DNA from: Paenibacillus sp. JCM 10914
GTDB lineage: Bacteria > Bacillota > Bacilli > Paenibacillales > Paenibacillaceae
Assembly (NCBI RefSeq): GCF_001315105.1
Contig: NZ_BAZR01000001.1
Coordinates: 62,001-126,000, forward strand
Length of the DNA: 64,000 nucleotides
Direction: 5' to 3'
Shown here in pieces: positions 49,833 to 59,537 of this stretch. The position numbers and the translations under genes were made by a program. Below the pieces are notes generated by a model, which saw only the letters and a list, made by a program, of their open reading frames with translations, was not told the DNA's origin and ran no database searches. Position 1 is the stretch's first letter, and the number at the start of each line of letters is the position of its first letter.

Positions 49833-50797
49833 ATGAAACCCACGATAGAATCACCGACACCGCATCCACAATTGAAGCCAAAACGAGGGTATTGGGGGCG
49901 GCTGGGATCGGACATTTGGAAAGAATGGGATCTTTATATTCTGCTGGTACCGGGCATATTGTTCATTCTGTTGTTTAAGTATACGCCGATGTACGGGATC
50001 ACGATTGCCTTCAAAGATTTCAACATCTTCACCGGTTTTGCAGATAGCCCGTGGGTGGGATGGAAGCATTTCGCGAAGCTTTTCACGTCGCCTGACTTTG
50101 CTCAGGTATTTAAAAATACGGTCATTATCAGCTTCCTGAAAATCGTTATTTTGTTTCCCCTCCCCATTATGATCGCGCTGATGCTCAATGAGTTAAGGAA
50201 TATGATCTTCAAGCGGACGGTGCAGACCGTCATTTATTTACCGCACTTCTTGTCTTGGGTTATCGTAGGCGGATTGTTCATCGATATCCTCTCGACCAAT
50301 GGCGGGATTATCAATAAAGCCTGGTATCCATGGGCATGGAGCCGATTGCGTTCTTCCTCGATAACAGTGTGTTCCGGAGCGTGCTGATCACTTCGGCGGG
50401 CTGGAAGGAAACCGGGTGGAGTACCATCGTATACCTGGCGGCGTTCACGATGATTGACCCGATGTTGTATGAAGCGGCCAAGATCGACGGTGCCGGGAGA
50501 TGGAAGCAGCTGTGGCATATTACGTTGCCAGGCATCGCCCCCATCATTGTGCTGATGTTCATCCTTCGCCTCGGCAATGTGCTGGAGGCAGGGACGGAGC
50601 AGATTCTCGTCATGTATAACCCGGTGGTTTACCAAGTTTCGGACGTGATAGGAACTTTTGTATACCGACAAGGTTTAGGCAATCAAGACTACAGCTTCTC
50701 CACAGCAGTCGGACTATTTGAAGCCGTTATATCATTCACGCTGGTCATCGTGGGCAACGCCATGAGCAGAAAATACTTGCAACGCGGGATCTGGTAA
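49833..50797 (+). CDS. lplB: Sugar ABC transporter permease, LplB type, one-base frameshift
   Basis: About 321 residues once joined: six membrane segments, N-terminal LYILLVPGILFILLFKYTPM, MIALMLNELRN and FLSWVIVGGLF. The frame is lost at 50319-50321, where AAAGCCTGG should probably read AAAGCCCTGG. It continues with GMEPIAFFLDNSVFRSVLI and the EAA loop YEAAKIDGAGRWKQLWHITL. The interval is 2 modulo 3. AAAGGGGGAG precedes the ATG. It pairs with LplC to import oligosaccharides; the energising ATPase (MsmX type) is usually encoded elsewhere and is absent here. Confidence 0.92.
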
Positions 50798-50813
50798 AGG
50801 AAGGGTGGCATAT

Positions 50814-51731
50814 ATGGATCACAAAAGAGCTCTGGAAGGAACGAGAACCACCCAAGGAGTCATCAAACAATCGTTCTCGGAAAAATGCTTCGCGGTATTC
50901 AATTATACCTTCTTCATCGTCATGGGATTGACCACATTGCTTCCCTTTGTAAACCTGATCGCCAAATCGCTGAGCAGCGAAGGTGCCGTTATATCTGGCA
51001 GGGTCGGATTGTTCCCGGTGGGCGTCCAGTTTGAGACGTATAAGTATGTGCTTCAAGACTCGATGTTCTTGAATTCTTTGAAAGTATCGATTTTTCTGAC
51101 GGTGATCGGAACGGCGTGCAGCCTGCTTCTGACGACGCTGACAGCCTATCCGTTGTCCAAATACCGTCTGCGCGGCCGGAAGGGATTGCTGCTGATCTTC
51201 GTGTTCACCATGCTGTTCAGCGGTGGTCTGATTCCGACATACCTGTTAATGCAGAACTTGAATCTGGTGAACTCGTTCCCGGTGCTCTTTCTGCCAGCCA
51301 TGGTGAATGTGTATAACATGCTCATCATTAAAAACTATTTCGAAGGCTTACCGGATGAGTTGGAGGAATCGGCCAAACTGGATGGCGCAGGCAACATCCG
51401 GATTCTGATATCGGTCATTGTGCCGCTGTCACTGCCAGTGATGGCCACAATCGGATTGTTTTTTGCCGTCGCTTTCTGGAACGACTATTTCGCAGCCATG
51501 ATTTATATTACCGATCCGGCAATCAAGCCGATGCAGCTATATCTGAAGGAATTGCTCGTATCATCCAGTGGCGATTTCCTGAAGGACAACATCGATGCAG
51601 CCATTAACACGACCCCTCAGTCCATTCAGGCTTCATCCATATTGCTCGCTACAATACCAATCTTGATGGTATATCCATTCTTGCAGAAGTACTTTGTCAA
51701 AGGAGTGCTGGTAGGATCAGTAAAAGGGTGA
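50814..51731 (+). CDS. lplC: Sugar ABC transporter permease, LplC type
   Basis: 305 residues, six membrane segments, EAA loop ELEESAKLDGAGNIRILISV and the typical C-terminus PFLQKYFVKGVLVGSVKG. ATG 50814 follows GGAAGGG; GTG 50805 is upstream. Located 16 bases after lplB; the binding-protein gene follows. Together they form an LplABC-type importer. Confidence 0.95.
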   Translation: MDHKRALEGTRTTQGVIKQSFSEKCFAVFNYTFFIVMGLTTLLPFVNLIAKSLSSEGAVISGRVGLFPVGVQFETYKYVLQDSMFLNSLKVSIFLTVIGTACSLLLTTLTAYPLSKYRLRGRKGLLLIFVFTMLFSGGLIPTYLLMQNLNLVNSFPVLFLPAMVNVYNMLIIKNYFEGLPDELEESAKLDGAGNIRILISVIVPLSLPVMATIGLFFAVAFWNDYFAAMIYITDPAIKPMQLYLKELLVSSSGDFLKDNIDAAINTTPQSIQASSILLATIPILMVYPFLQKYFVKGVLVGSVKG

Positions 51732-51843
51732 CGGGACAATCGGACTTCTTCGGATTGAATTCACTCTCTAAAGGTGGTGATGCGTTTCATTTGTTTCTGG
51801 TAGCTGGATGTATTGAACGATTCAATTACAAGGAGGGTTATCC

Positions 51844-53361
51844 ATGATCAAAATGAAAAAATCGGCCGTGTTGGCCGGGGTACTAGGCCTCGCGCTAGCC
51901 ATATCCGGTTGCGGGGGAGGCGGAACAACAGATACACCGTCAGCCAATCCGCCAGCAACGACGCCATCTAATAACGCAAGTGAGGGGAAGACGGAGGATA
52001 AGCCGAGTCTGCGCATGATCATGCAGTATGGATTATTTGATCCGAAGACGGAGTACGTAGCGAAATATATCCAGGAGAGAACGGGATATGAGGTCAACTA
52101 TGAGCTGCTGCCTGCGGAAAATGCTGATGAGAAACTGAACCTGCTTGTATCCAGCAAAGAAAACTATGACATCCTGAAGCTGAATGCAGCACAATTCTAT
52201 AACCTGGCTTCTGCCGGTGCGCTGGAGCCGCTTGATGAACTGATCGAATCCCATGGCAGTTATATTAAGCAATCCATCAAAGCCGAATCTTTCGGTAGTG
52301 CGACGATCGACGGTAAGATTTTCGGGATACCGGAGACTGGCGCTGGAGTTAGCATCGGTGAGGAGCTTGTGGTAAGACAGGATTGGCTGGATGAGTTGGA
52401 TCTGGCTGTGCCGACGAATACGGATGAGCTCTACACAGTCTTGAAGACAATTAAAGAGAAGAAGAACGTCATACCGCTCACACTAAGCAAAGACTCCGTC
52501 TATGGAGATATCGCTACGACGTTCGGTATTTTTACAGATTGGAAGGAAGTGGACGGTAAGATTATGCATCGTGCCGAGCTTCCAGAGATGAAAGAATTTA
52601 TTAAGTATATGAACAAACTGTATAAGGAAGGCCTACTAGATACCGAAACACCAATCAATACGGCACAGAAATCGATCGAGAAATTCTCAGGCGGCAATGC
52701 GGCTATGTATAAGCTGGCTTGGTGGAATGCGGGAACTACAATCGCTGCCTTGCAAAAGAACTTCCCGGAAGCCCAAACATCCATCATTCCATACCTGAAA
52801 GACAAGGACGGAAAGGCGGCCGTCGGAGCCAAAGCTAACACGACCTGGTATGTGGCAATCCTGAAGTCCTCCAAGAACAAAGAAGCCGCCATGGACTTCC
52901 TGAACGCGAAGCTGGAACCAGAGACGTTCAAAGGCATCGCCATTGGTGAAGAAGGTGTGCATTATGAAATGAAAGACGGGAAGTACTACCCGATTCTTCC
53001 GATTTTCAATGATGAGTTGAACAACGCAAGCGCGTTTTTGACCGGGGTCGACGAAGAGAAGTATCCGATCTACTGGCAGGCGCGTGTTCGTAAGGAACCC
53101 GTGCTGCAAGCGCATTTTGAAGCGTTCCAGAAAAATGCGGAAGGCATTATCGTTGTAGATCCGATGTCAACCGCCCCTCCAATTGAAGCCGTATCCAAAA
53201 ATCTGCTGAAATTGACGACGTTGCTTGATGATAATGTACTGCAATTCATCTCTGGTGCCAAGCCGATTGACGCCTACGATCAATTCTTGGCCCAATGGAG
53301 AGCAGAAGGCGGAACGGATATGGTGACCGCCGCCAATGAATGGTTTCAAACCACAAAGTAA
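51844..53361 (+). CDS. Extracellular sugar-binding lipoprotein (LplA-like) of the LplBC transporter
   Basis: 505 residues with lipobox ISGC at about residue 22, followed by a Gly/Thr/Pro-rich tether and the family 1 solute-binding fold (LLVSSKENYDILKLNAAQFY, VVRQDWLDELDLAVPTNTDE and the terminal DQFLAQWRAEGGTDMV). It has the same overall plan as the protein at 42749-44287 but differs clearly in sequence. AAGGAGG precedes the ATG. Position directly after lplBC makes it the cognate binding protein. Confidence 0.93.
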   Translation: MIKMKKSAVLAGVLGLALAISGCGGGGTTDTPSANPPATTPSNNASEGKTEDKPSLRMIMQYGLFDPKTEYVAKYIQERTGYEVNYELLPAENADEKLNLLVSSKENYDILKLNAAQFYNLASAGALEPLDELIESHGSYIKQSIKAESFGSATIDGKIFGIPETGAGVSIGEELVVRQDWLDELDLAVPTNTDELYTVLKTIKEKKNVIPLTLSKDSVYGDIATTFGIFTDWKEVDGKIMHRAELPEMKEFIKYMNKLYKEGLLDTETPINTAQKSIEKFSGGNAAMYKLAWWNAGTTIAALQKNFPEAQTSIIPYLKDKDGKAAVGAKANTTWYVAILKSSKNKEAAMDFLNAKLEPETFKGIAIGEEGVHYEMKDGKYYPILPIFNDELNNASAFLTGVDEEKYPIYWQARVRKEPVLQAHFEAFQKNAEGIIVVDPMSTAPPIEAVSKNLLKLTTLLDDNVLQFISGAKPIDAYDQFLAQWRAEGGTDMVTAANEWFQTTK

Positions 53362-53378
53362 ATGATGGCATGTAAGAA

Positions 53379-53408
53379 AGCAGTTGCGGTTGCAGCTGCT
53401 TTCTTCAA
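53379..53408 (+). terminator. Weak hairpin between the binding-protein gene and the S-layer protein gene
   Basis: GAAAGCAG pairs with CTGCTTTC, with inner GC pairs, followed by only a short pyrimidine run. It may cause partial termination or mark mRNA processing. Confidence 0.45.
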
Positions 53409-53495
53409 AATCCAGCACGGATCGGGGGGAGTATTGAACTTAAAGTTTGTGCGCAATCCTCTTAACTATTTTTATAAATTGGAAGGTGGAATGAC

Positions 53496-56400
53496 ATGAT
53501 GAATGCCCGTTTATCCAAGCGGATATCATTCTTGCTTAGCATCTCGCTGATTTTATCTATGGTGCTCCCATTAGCTTCGACATTTGCGGAAACGGCATCT
53601 GCTCCAACTCAGAGCGATTCTCATTTACCAGTGCTTGATTTTGTTGCCTTGAATGATGAGACGTTGCGCTTGACCGATATCAATGCGGCACTGGATGAAT
53701 TGGATGGCAAGTCAGATTATTTGGCTTTGTTTACTAGTGGCGGCATCGTTACAAACGATGGATATCTTCAGGATATTTCGGTGTCTGAATTTCATGTGGC
53801 CGTATCGGTGGACGACAACGGTACGGTACAGGACGTTATCGGGGGAATCACTCCTGACGCACAGGGTGCACAGAGTACAGATACCACACTGCCGATTCCG
53901 GAACGTGGTTATGTAGTCATGGCTGGTGGCGATAGTTCAAGGGATACTTCCGTCTATAAACAATCGCTAAGTCTACATTTCAAAGCGGGCGAACAAGCGA
54001 AACTCACGGGAGATGGCCGCGAATGGACAGCGGGCGATTTTGTAGCCGTGCCGCAGGAACCTAACCCAGGTGGTGAACCAGCACCGCAACCGGAGCCACC
54101 AGATCCTGGAGGCGAGGACCCTGGGCAAGACCCAGGTCCACTAACCCCGCAACTTCAACTGTTGACGCAGACGGACACGGTCGTAGAGATTCCCGTGGTC
54201 GAAGTAGCGGGGATGGTTACGACGGATATTCAAGCTCTGGGCGTTCAGGAAATGGATGTCAAAGTAACCATTAACGACGAAGAGACCGAACTGACGGCAG
54301 ATGGAATTTTTCGAATGAACGTATATTTGGAACCAGGACCCAACGGCATCACCGTCAGACTGTTACAGGGAGGAAGTGAGCTTGCGATTGAGACGCTGAA
54401 CATTATTTACGAACCGTTAGATAATCAAGATTATCTTGAAGTCGAGGCAGCGCCAAAGGACGTCACCATCGGTATTGAAGGTCCGCGACGGCAGATCGAT
54501 TACGTGGATCGAGATGTAACGGGAATACCGAATATCGTTGCGATATTTACACGCGATTATGGATCAATGATTACGATCCCGCAGACCAATGTGGCCGTGC
54601 AAGTCGATGCCAATAATCGGGTATTGCGGGTGGTTAATCCGTCTATCGATGGCAAGCCTCCGGTGTGGACGGGACCGACGGACCTTGAAATTCCGGAGGG
54701 CGGTTATGTGTTGATGGCCCAAGACAGCAGTTATGCAGGCAATAATATCAAACGTTATTTAGCTGAAAATTTCAAAGCACATGATCCGATCAAGCTTCGC
54801 AAGAACGGTGAAGTTGTGCAAGTCCGCGATATTATGAGCGGCAACGGCTTGATCGCAAGACTGAAGCTGGATAATCAGGCGATGTACACGGTCACCGAAG
54901 GTAGTACGGTCATTACGGGCCTGATCGAAAATATCGATGACATCAGCGTGATCTCGCTGCTTGTGAACGATGCGGAAATCCCCTTCCAGGAGGATGGGAC
55001 CTTTATGCACAGCTACGCGCTGTCAAATGGAACGAATTATATTGAAGTCAAGGTATTGAAGAACGACGTGGAGCAGGATACGCGTTACCTTGCCGTTTTT
55101 GCAAGACCGGATTTCTCATCGGACAAAGAAGTGATCCTGTGGGTCGACCAGGCAGCCAATGCCCGAAAGTTTCAAAGCAGCGAGCAGGTTCAGACTTTTC
55201 TACAAAAAGCGAAGGATACCGGAGTTACCTCTGTAGTATTCGACGTGAAAGGGGTGGAGGGCTATGCGTCCTATAAGAAAAACACCCTGACGGGTAGACC
55301 GTATGTCAGTGAGATCAAAGCTCCGGAGAAAGCAGGTGCCAGCCCCGATCTGGATCTGCTTGAAGAGTTTCTCCAGCACGGTCATGCACTCGGACTAAAG
55401 ATTCATGCGGCGATTAACGTTTTTGCCGAAGGATCGATCGCTCATCAAGAGTTTGCCGTATTGAACGATCATCTGGATTGGGAGGAACGCGTATATTTTC
55501 CTGAGAACGGGGGGGAGATCAAACGGCTTAGAGAAAGCGCCAAGCAGGGACTGGTCGCTTTTGTCAATCCGTCGAATGATGAGGTTCGAGCATATCAGCT
55601 CGATACGTTTAGGGAGATTATCGAGAATTACAACGTAGACGGCGTTGTACATGACCGAGGACGTTATGATAATGAGGCTGCTGATTTCAGTGACGAGACG
55701 AAAGAGAAATTTGAGCAGTTTCTACTGGATCGAGGTACGGGTAAGCAACTAGTCAACTGGCCAGAAGATATCTTCTATTATGACGCTGATAAGAGACGGG
55801 TAGACGGACCGCTGATCCAGGAATGGTGGGAATTCCGTTCCGGCACAATCCAGAGCTTTTTTAGCGATGTGAAGACGATGGTAGATGAGCATGAGGCGAC
55901 ATCCGGTCGGACCATTGAAGTATCTTCTTATGTGGGGTCTTGGTACGAAACCTACTATTTAAATGGCGTGAACTGGGGAAGCAAGAATTTCCGTTACGAT
56001 CCAGCCCTCGGCATGCCGGATGAATCGGTTTATACGCCGGAATATTATAATACAGGATACATCGAGTTTTTGGATTTTCTGATGATCGGAGCCTATCAAA
56101 CCACTAGCCAGGAAATCCAGAAGTATATTACGCTGGGCAATATCGTTACGAACGGAGAGATTCCGCTCTACGCAGGGATTGCGCTTAACAATGTGCAAGC
56201 ACCCGCAGTGCAACGAGAGGTGTTCCAGGCCGGCCTGAAGTCTACGAACGGGCTTATGTTATTCGATGCCTCGCAGATCAACTGGGCGATTGCCGAAGCG
56301 GCGCTGCAAGATCGGGAATGGGTGAAGGATTATCAGCTTGGCATGAGTTTGCCTGGAAATACGGAGTCCTTCCTCGAAGGCAACTATTATAACGTGAATC

Positions 56401-58232
56401 GCATTGAAGGCAACATCAACGTCATGACGGAAGCTTTCGGGTATTCGACCGGCACGAATCGTTTCGGAGTCGAAGTCGTTGTGGATCAGACAGGTCAAGT
56501 TACACGGGTCGTGAACCGAAATCAAGCGATTAATTGGAGCTGGGGAGCGCCTGAGGAGAATAATAGTGTCATACCGCAAGGCGGATTTGTCATTACGGCA
56601 CTGGACCCTTCTGGTACCAGAACCTATCGTCAGCTCGTAGCCAACGCCTACAATTCGGGTGATCAGGTTCGTTCGGCCGTGCTTAGCGGTTTGATGGATG
56701 ATGAAGGACTGGAGACCCGAAATAGCAGGCTTGAACTGGAAGGGAATGTCGAGGTTCTTGGGCCAGGTCAGGCCGCCGTTAAGGTGAATGGAGCAGACGC
56801 GACTCTGAAAGCGGATGGAACGTTTACGATCCATGTTCCATTGGCAACGGGAGTCAACGAGATTACGGTGGAAGTACGCGTGGATGAATATAAAACGAAC
56901 AGTCGTACGTTCAATGTCATCCGAACGTCGACAGGTGATGGCGGCACGGGGCCAGAAAATCCGGGAACGCCGGGAGACGGCGGATCAACGGGAACAATTC
57001 CGCCAACCACAACGCCGCCAAAAGTGCAAGAACCTGAACGTCTCAGCGTAAAGAAGGAACAGACAGCGAGCGGGGCTGAGATCGTTACCGCGCAAGTTCA
57101 TGAGCAGCGGATGCTTGAGGAAGTGGCGTCACTTCGTAATCAGCCTGCTGCATCGCGTGTACTTACGTATACACTCGAAGGTGCGGATGAAGTGATACTC
57201 AATCTGCCCTTCCAAGGACTAAGCTCAGCAATCAAAGATCTCCCGGGTGGCATGGTGAGCGTCGAGACTTCGCAAGGGAGACTGAAACTGCCGCTGGCGG
57301 TACTGTCAACAGCAATGAATCAGCGGGGCACCTCCGAAAGGTTGCAAATCCGTATTAGCAGCATCGTGGACATGGGGAGCGGGAAACTTATGGACGGAGC
57401 TTCCGTAATAGGAGGCCCTATTCACATCGAGCTCGGATGGGTACAGGGCGACAGGGAGGAGCCGATCATATTAACCGGAGGGCATGCCAAATTTATCACA
57501 GCCGTGAAGGGTGTGGCGAAAGCTTCCACTACGACGGTTCTCCGAAGCCATCCGGTTAGCGGACAACAAGACTATGTACCGGCTGTGATGACTCCCTCTG
57601 ACGGGAACGTGGACGTATCCTTTATCGTTCGCCAAGGGGGAACGTATGTAGTCGTTGCCTTTACGAAGTCGTTTGACGATCTGAACGGTCACTGGGCTAG
57701 TGACGATGTGTCGCTGCTTGCATCGAAGCGTGTAATCGAGGGAGTAAGCGCGACTCGCTTCGGTCCGAATAAACCGATTACGAGAGCACAGTTCACAGCC
57801 ATGCTCGTTCGTTCACTCGGCCTGCCGGATCATTCGAAGGAAGCTAACTTCGAAGATGTGCAAGGTACGGAATGGTATGCCGCAGCGGTCGCTACGGCTG
57901 TGGAGCATGGGCTAATAGAAGGGTTCAGCGACGGGGATTTCAGGCCGAATCATCCGATTACGCGGGAGCAGATGAGCGTTCTATTACAGCGAGCGCTCCG
58001 CCTAGCGGGGATGGAACTGGAGTCAGTCGATCCTCATTCGATGCTGGACGTATATGAGGATCATGATCGCATTGGCACTTGGTCCCAGGAGGCAGTCGCG
58101 GCAGTGGTTCATGCCGGGTTGATGGAGGGACGTTCCGCATCGGCGTTCGTACCGGGTGCACATTCCACCCGGGCTGAAAGTGCAGTTGTACTCGCAAGAA
58201 TGCTGCAATTGGCAGGCTTCTTGAATCGCTAA
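53496..58232 (+). CDS. S-layer-anchored multidomain protein with a putative glycoside hydrolase-like (GHL10) barrel
   Basis: 1578 residues, exported and wall-bound. Order: signal peptide (1-31); repeat R1 (about 45-185); Pro/Gly linker (187-217); Ig-like 1 (227-307); R2 (316-445); Ig-like 2 (463-537); TIM-barrel-like region (about 545-945; TSVVFDVKGVEGYASYKKNT, NYNVDGVVHDRGRYDNEAAD) resembling the GHL10/DUF187 hydrolase family; R3 (955-1070); Ig-like 3 (1079-1143); Gly/Pro/Thr linker; an unassigned domain (1183-1390); three SLH domains (about 1392-1578) that bind wall polymer. R units share IPxxGYVxMA and FKAxD-like ends reminiscent of phosphodiester glycosidase (NAGPA) domains. GGAAGGTGG precedes the ATG. 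Probably digests or binds the polysaccharide imported by LplBC; no activity is proven. Confidence 0.88.
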   Translation: MMNARLSKRISFLLSISLILSMVLPLASTFAETASAPTQSDSHLPVLDFVALNDETLRLTDINAALDELDGKSDYLALFTSGGIVTNDGYLQDISVSEFHVAVSVDDNGTVQDVIGGITPDAQGAQSTDTTLPIPERGYVVMAGGDSSRDTSVYKQSLSLHFKAGEQAKLTGDGREWTAGDFVAVPQEPNPGGEPAPQPEPPDPGGEDPGQDPGPLTPQLQLLTQTDTVVEIPVVEVAGMVTTDIQALGVQEMDVKVTINDEETELTADGIFRMNVYLEPGPNGITVRLLQGGSELAIETLNIIYEPLDNQDYLEVEAAPKDVTIGIEGPRRQIDYVDRDVTGIPNIVAIFTRDYGSMITIPQTNVAVQVDANNRVLRVVNPSIDGKPPVWTGPTDLEIPEGGYVLMAQDSSYAGNNIKRYLAENFKAHDPIKLRKNGEVVQVRDIMSGNGLIARLKLDNQAMYTVTEGSTVITGLIENIDDISVISLLVNDAEIPFQEDGTFMHSYALSNGTNYIEVKVLKNDVEQDTRYLAVFARPDFSSDKEVILWVDQAANARKFQSSEQVQTFLQKAKDTGVTSVVFDVKGVEGYASYKKNTLTGRPYVSEIKAPEKAGASPDLDLLEEFLQHGHALGLKIHAAINVFAEGSIAHQEFAVLNDHLDWEERVYFPENGGEIKRLRESAKQGLVAFVNPSNDEVRAYQLDTFREIIENYNVDGVVHDRGRYDNEAADFSDETKEKFEQFLLDRGTGKQLVNWPEDIFYYDADKRRVDGPLIQEWWEFRSGTIQSFFSDVKTMVDEHEATSGRTIEVSSYVGSWYETYYLNGVNWGSKNFRYDPALGMPDESVYTPEYYNTGYIEFLDFLMIGAYQTTSQEIQKYITLGNIVTNGEIPLYAGIALNNVQAPAVQREVFQAGLKSTNGLMLFDASQINWAIAEAALQDREWVKDYQLGMSLPGNTESFLEGNYYNVNRIEGNINVMTEAFGYSTGTNRFGVEVVVDQTGQVTRVVNRNQAINWSWGAPEENNSVIPQGGFVITALDPSGTRTYRQLVANAYNSGDQVRSAVLSGLMDDEGLETRNSRLELEGNVEVLGPGQAAVKVNGADATLKADGTFTIHVPLATGVNEITVEVRVDEYKTNSRTFNVIRTSTGDGGTGPENPGTPGDGGSTGTIPPTTTPPKVQEPERLSVKKEQTASGAEIVTAQVHEQRMLEEVASLRNQPAASRVLTYTLEGADEVILNLPFQGLSSAIKDLPGGMVSVETSQGRLKLPLAVLSTAMNQRGTSERLQIRISSIVDMGSGKLMDGASVIGGPIHIELGWVQGDREEPIILTGGHAKFITAVKGVAKASTTTVLRSHPVSGQQDYVPAVMTPSDGNVDVSFIVRQGGTYVVVAFTKSFDDLNGHWASDDVSLLASKRVIEGVSATRFGPNKPITRAQFTAMLVRSLGLPDHSKEANFEDVQGTEWYAAAVATAVEHGLIEGFSDGDFRPNHPITREQMSVLLQRALRLAGMELESVDPHSMLDVYEDHDRIGTWSQEAVAAVVHAGLMEGRSASAFVPGAHSTRAESAVVLARMLQLAGFLNR

Positions 58233-58273
58233 TAACAAGACCCGTTCGCCCCAAGCGAACGGGTCTTGTTATG
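58232..58273 (+). terminator. Terminator of the lpl/S-layer operon
   Basis: ATAACAAGACCCGTTCGC pairs perfectly with its complement around a five-base loop. The stem itself ends in CTTGTTAT rather than a T run. Confidence 0.85.
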
Positions 58274-58298
58274 TCTGTGCACGAGAGTTGAAGTTGGA

Positions 58299-58589
58299 GC
58301 AGCAAGTCCCGCGTAGGGACCTGTGGCCGCGAAATGCGGCGCAAGGGAAGCAGCAAGTCCCTCGTAGGGACTTATGGCCGCCAACTGCGGCGAAAGGAAA
58401 GCAGCAAGTCCCTCACAGGGACTTATAGCCGTGAAATGCGGCGCCAGGGAAGCAGCAAGTCCCACATAGGGACTTATAGCCGCCAAATGCGGTGAAAAAG
58501 AAGCAGCAAGTCCCCCACAGGGACTTATAGCCACCAAATGCGGCGAAAGGGAAGGTACAAGTCCTCCAAGAAGGACTTGTGCCTTCCAA
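58299..58589. repeat. 51-bp tandem repeat array
   Basis: GCAGCAAGTCC begins units at 58299, 58350, 58401, 58452 and 58503, every step exactly 51 bases, and a diverged sixth copy begins at 58554 (GGTACAAGTCC). Each unit holds two small hairpins, AAGTCCCT/AGGGACTT and GCCGC/GCGGC. Because 51 is a multiple of three, an open frame runs through it on the minus strand (17-residue repeat), but without SD or plausible product. No unique spacers exist, so it is not a CRISPR array. Confidence 0.9.
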
Positions 58590-58629
58590 CTTCGATACCA
58601 GCGAGCCCAAATCTATCCCACCGGTTGTT

Positions 58630-59409
58630 TCAGTAGACCGGCGTCTGCCCCGAAGCCTGGTGTATCTGGCCCAGCATATACTGAGCGTATTCGATAAGAT
58701 CCGGTTCAGGGATATCCATGCTGTCGGATATGCCGCCGTATTCCAGCAGTGCTTGTCTGATAATGCCGTGATATGGAGCAGGCAGCACGCGCAATCCCCA
58801 TTCGCCGCCTTCTTGCTTGGAGGAGACGATGTTCTCCCGTAAGTAATAAAGAACCCGGCATAGATTAAGCGTGAAGTACAGCGGCAGCTCAGCGATATCC
58901 GAAGCGGCGCTTGCTACGTCCTGAATAATGGCTTGCCTATAATAGGACGGATCAACCGCTCGCTTGAACACTTGATGGATTGGTTTGCCGTATAAGGTTA
59001 CGCCCCGATGATAAATTACGGTATAATGTGCGGCCAGATCGTGATCTCCGAAGCCGCCGCAGATATAATCCGGGTCGTCTCGGTATTTCTCGCGATGGAC
59101 ATTAGAATAGTGGAACTCGAACAGCGGTGGGTATTGCATATTCTCAATGCTGTCTTCCAGCACGATGCTCAGCTCAATCCCGCCTTGATTACTTAGGCGA
59201 TCATGGAAGGTCAGCAGTCTCTGCCCGAAACGCTTGGCTGTCTCTTTGGACAGGTGGTCTTGTATAACAAGCAGCAGATCGATATCACTTGTAGCCGGAT
59301 TGAAGCATCCCATTGCCATGGAGCCGTGCAGATAGATCCCGACCAGATTACTACCGAACTCTTCGGTTGATAATTTGATGAATGGATCAAGAATAGCTTG
59401 TGTTTGCAT
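58630..59409 (-). CDS. Nucleotidyltransferase of the aminoglycoside adenylyltransferase type (DUF4111)
   Basis: 259 residues. The N-terminal polymerase-beta-like domain has YLHGSMAMGCFNPATSDIDL, covering the GS and DxD nucleotide and metal motifs. The C-terminal helical domain (about 130-255; LNLCRVLYYLRENIVSSKQE) is DUF4111. The plan is that of ANT(3'')/ANT(9) streptomycin or spectinomycin adenylyltransferases, but the sequence also fits chromosomal homologues of unknown substrate, so resistance is not claimed. ATG 59409 follows GAAGGTGG; GTG 59418 is upstream. Confidence 0.82.
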   Translation of the reverse strand: MQTQAILDPFIKLSTEEFGSNLVGIYLHGSMAMGCFNPATSDIDLLLVIQDHLSKETAKRFGQRLLTFHDRLSNQGGIELSIVLEDSIENMQYPPLFEFHYSNVHREKYRDDPDYICGGFGDHDLAAHYTVIYHRGVTLYGKPIHQVFKRAVDPSYYRQAIIQDVASAASDIAELPLYFTLNLCRVLYYLRENIVSSKQEGGEWGLRVLPAPYHGIIRQALLEYGGISDSMDIPEPDLIEYAQYMLGQIHQASGQTPVY

Positions 59410-59537
59410 AGATGCCACCTTCGTTTATATTGGATATATAAATAATCCCAAGTCATTAATAAATTGTCAATGGAGAAAAGGAAATGCGGACCTTTCTAGC
59501 GAAATGATGTCTGAGTAAATAGAAATGAAAGGAATAC

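Noticed and set aside
58229-58537. Minus-strand open frame of 102 codons with a 17-residue repeat
   Set aside because: It exists because the 51-bp tandem unit is divisible by three; it has no SD and starts within the repeats.
58299-58589. Possible CRISPR array
   Set aside because: Units abut directly without unique spacers, and no cas genes are present.
58630-59409. Calling a specific aminoglycoside resistance gene
   Set aside because: The motifs identify the nucleotidyltransferase fold only; chromosomal homologues with other substrates look the same at this level.
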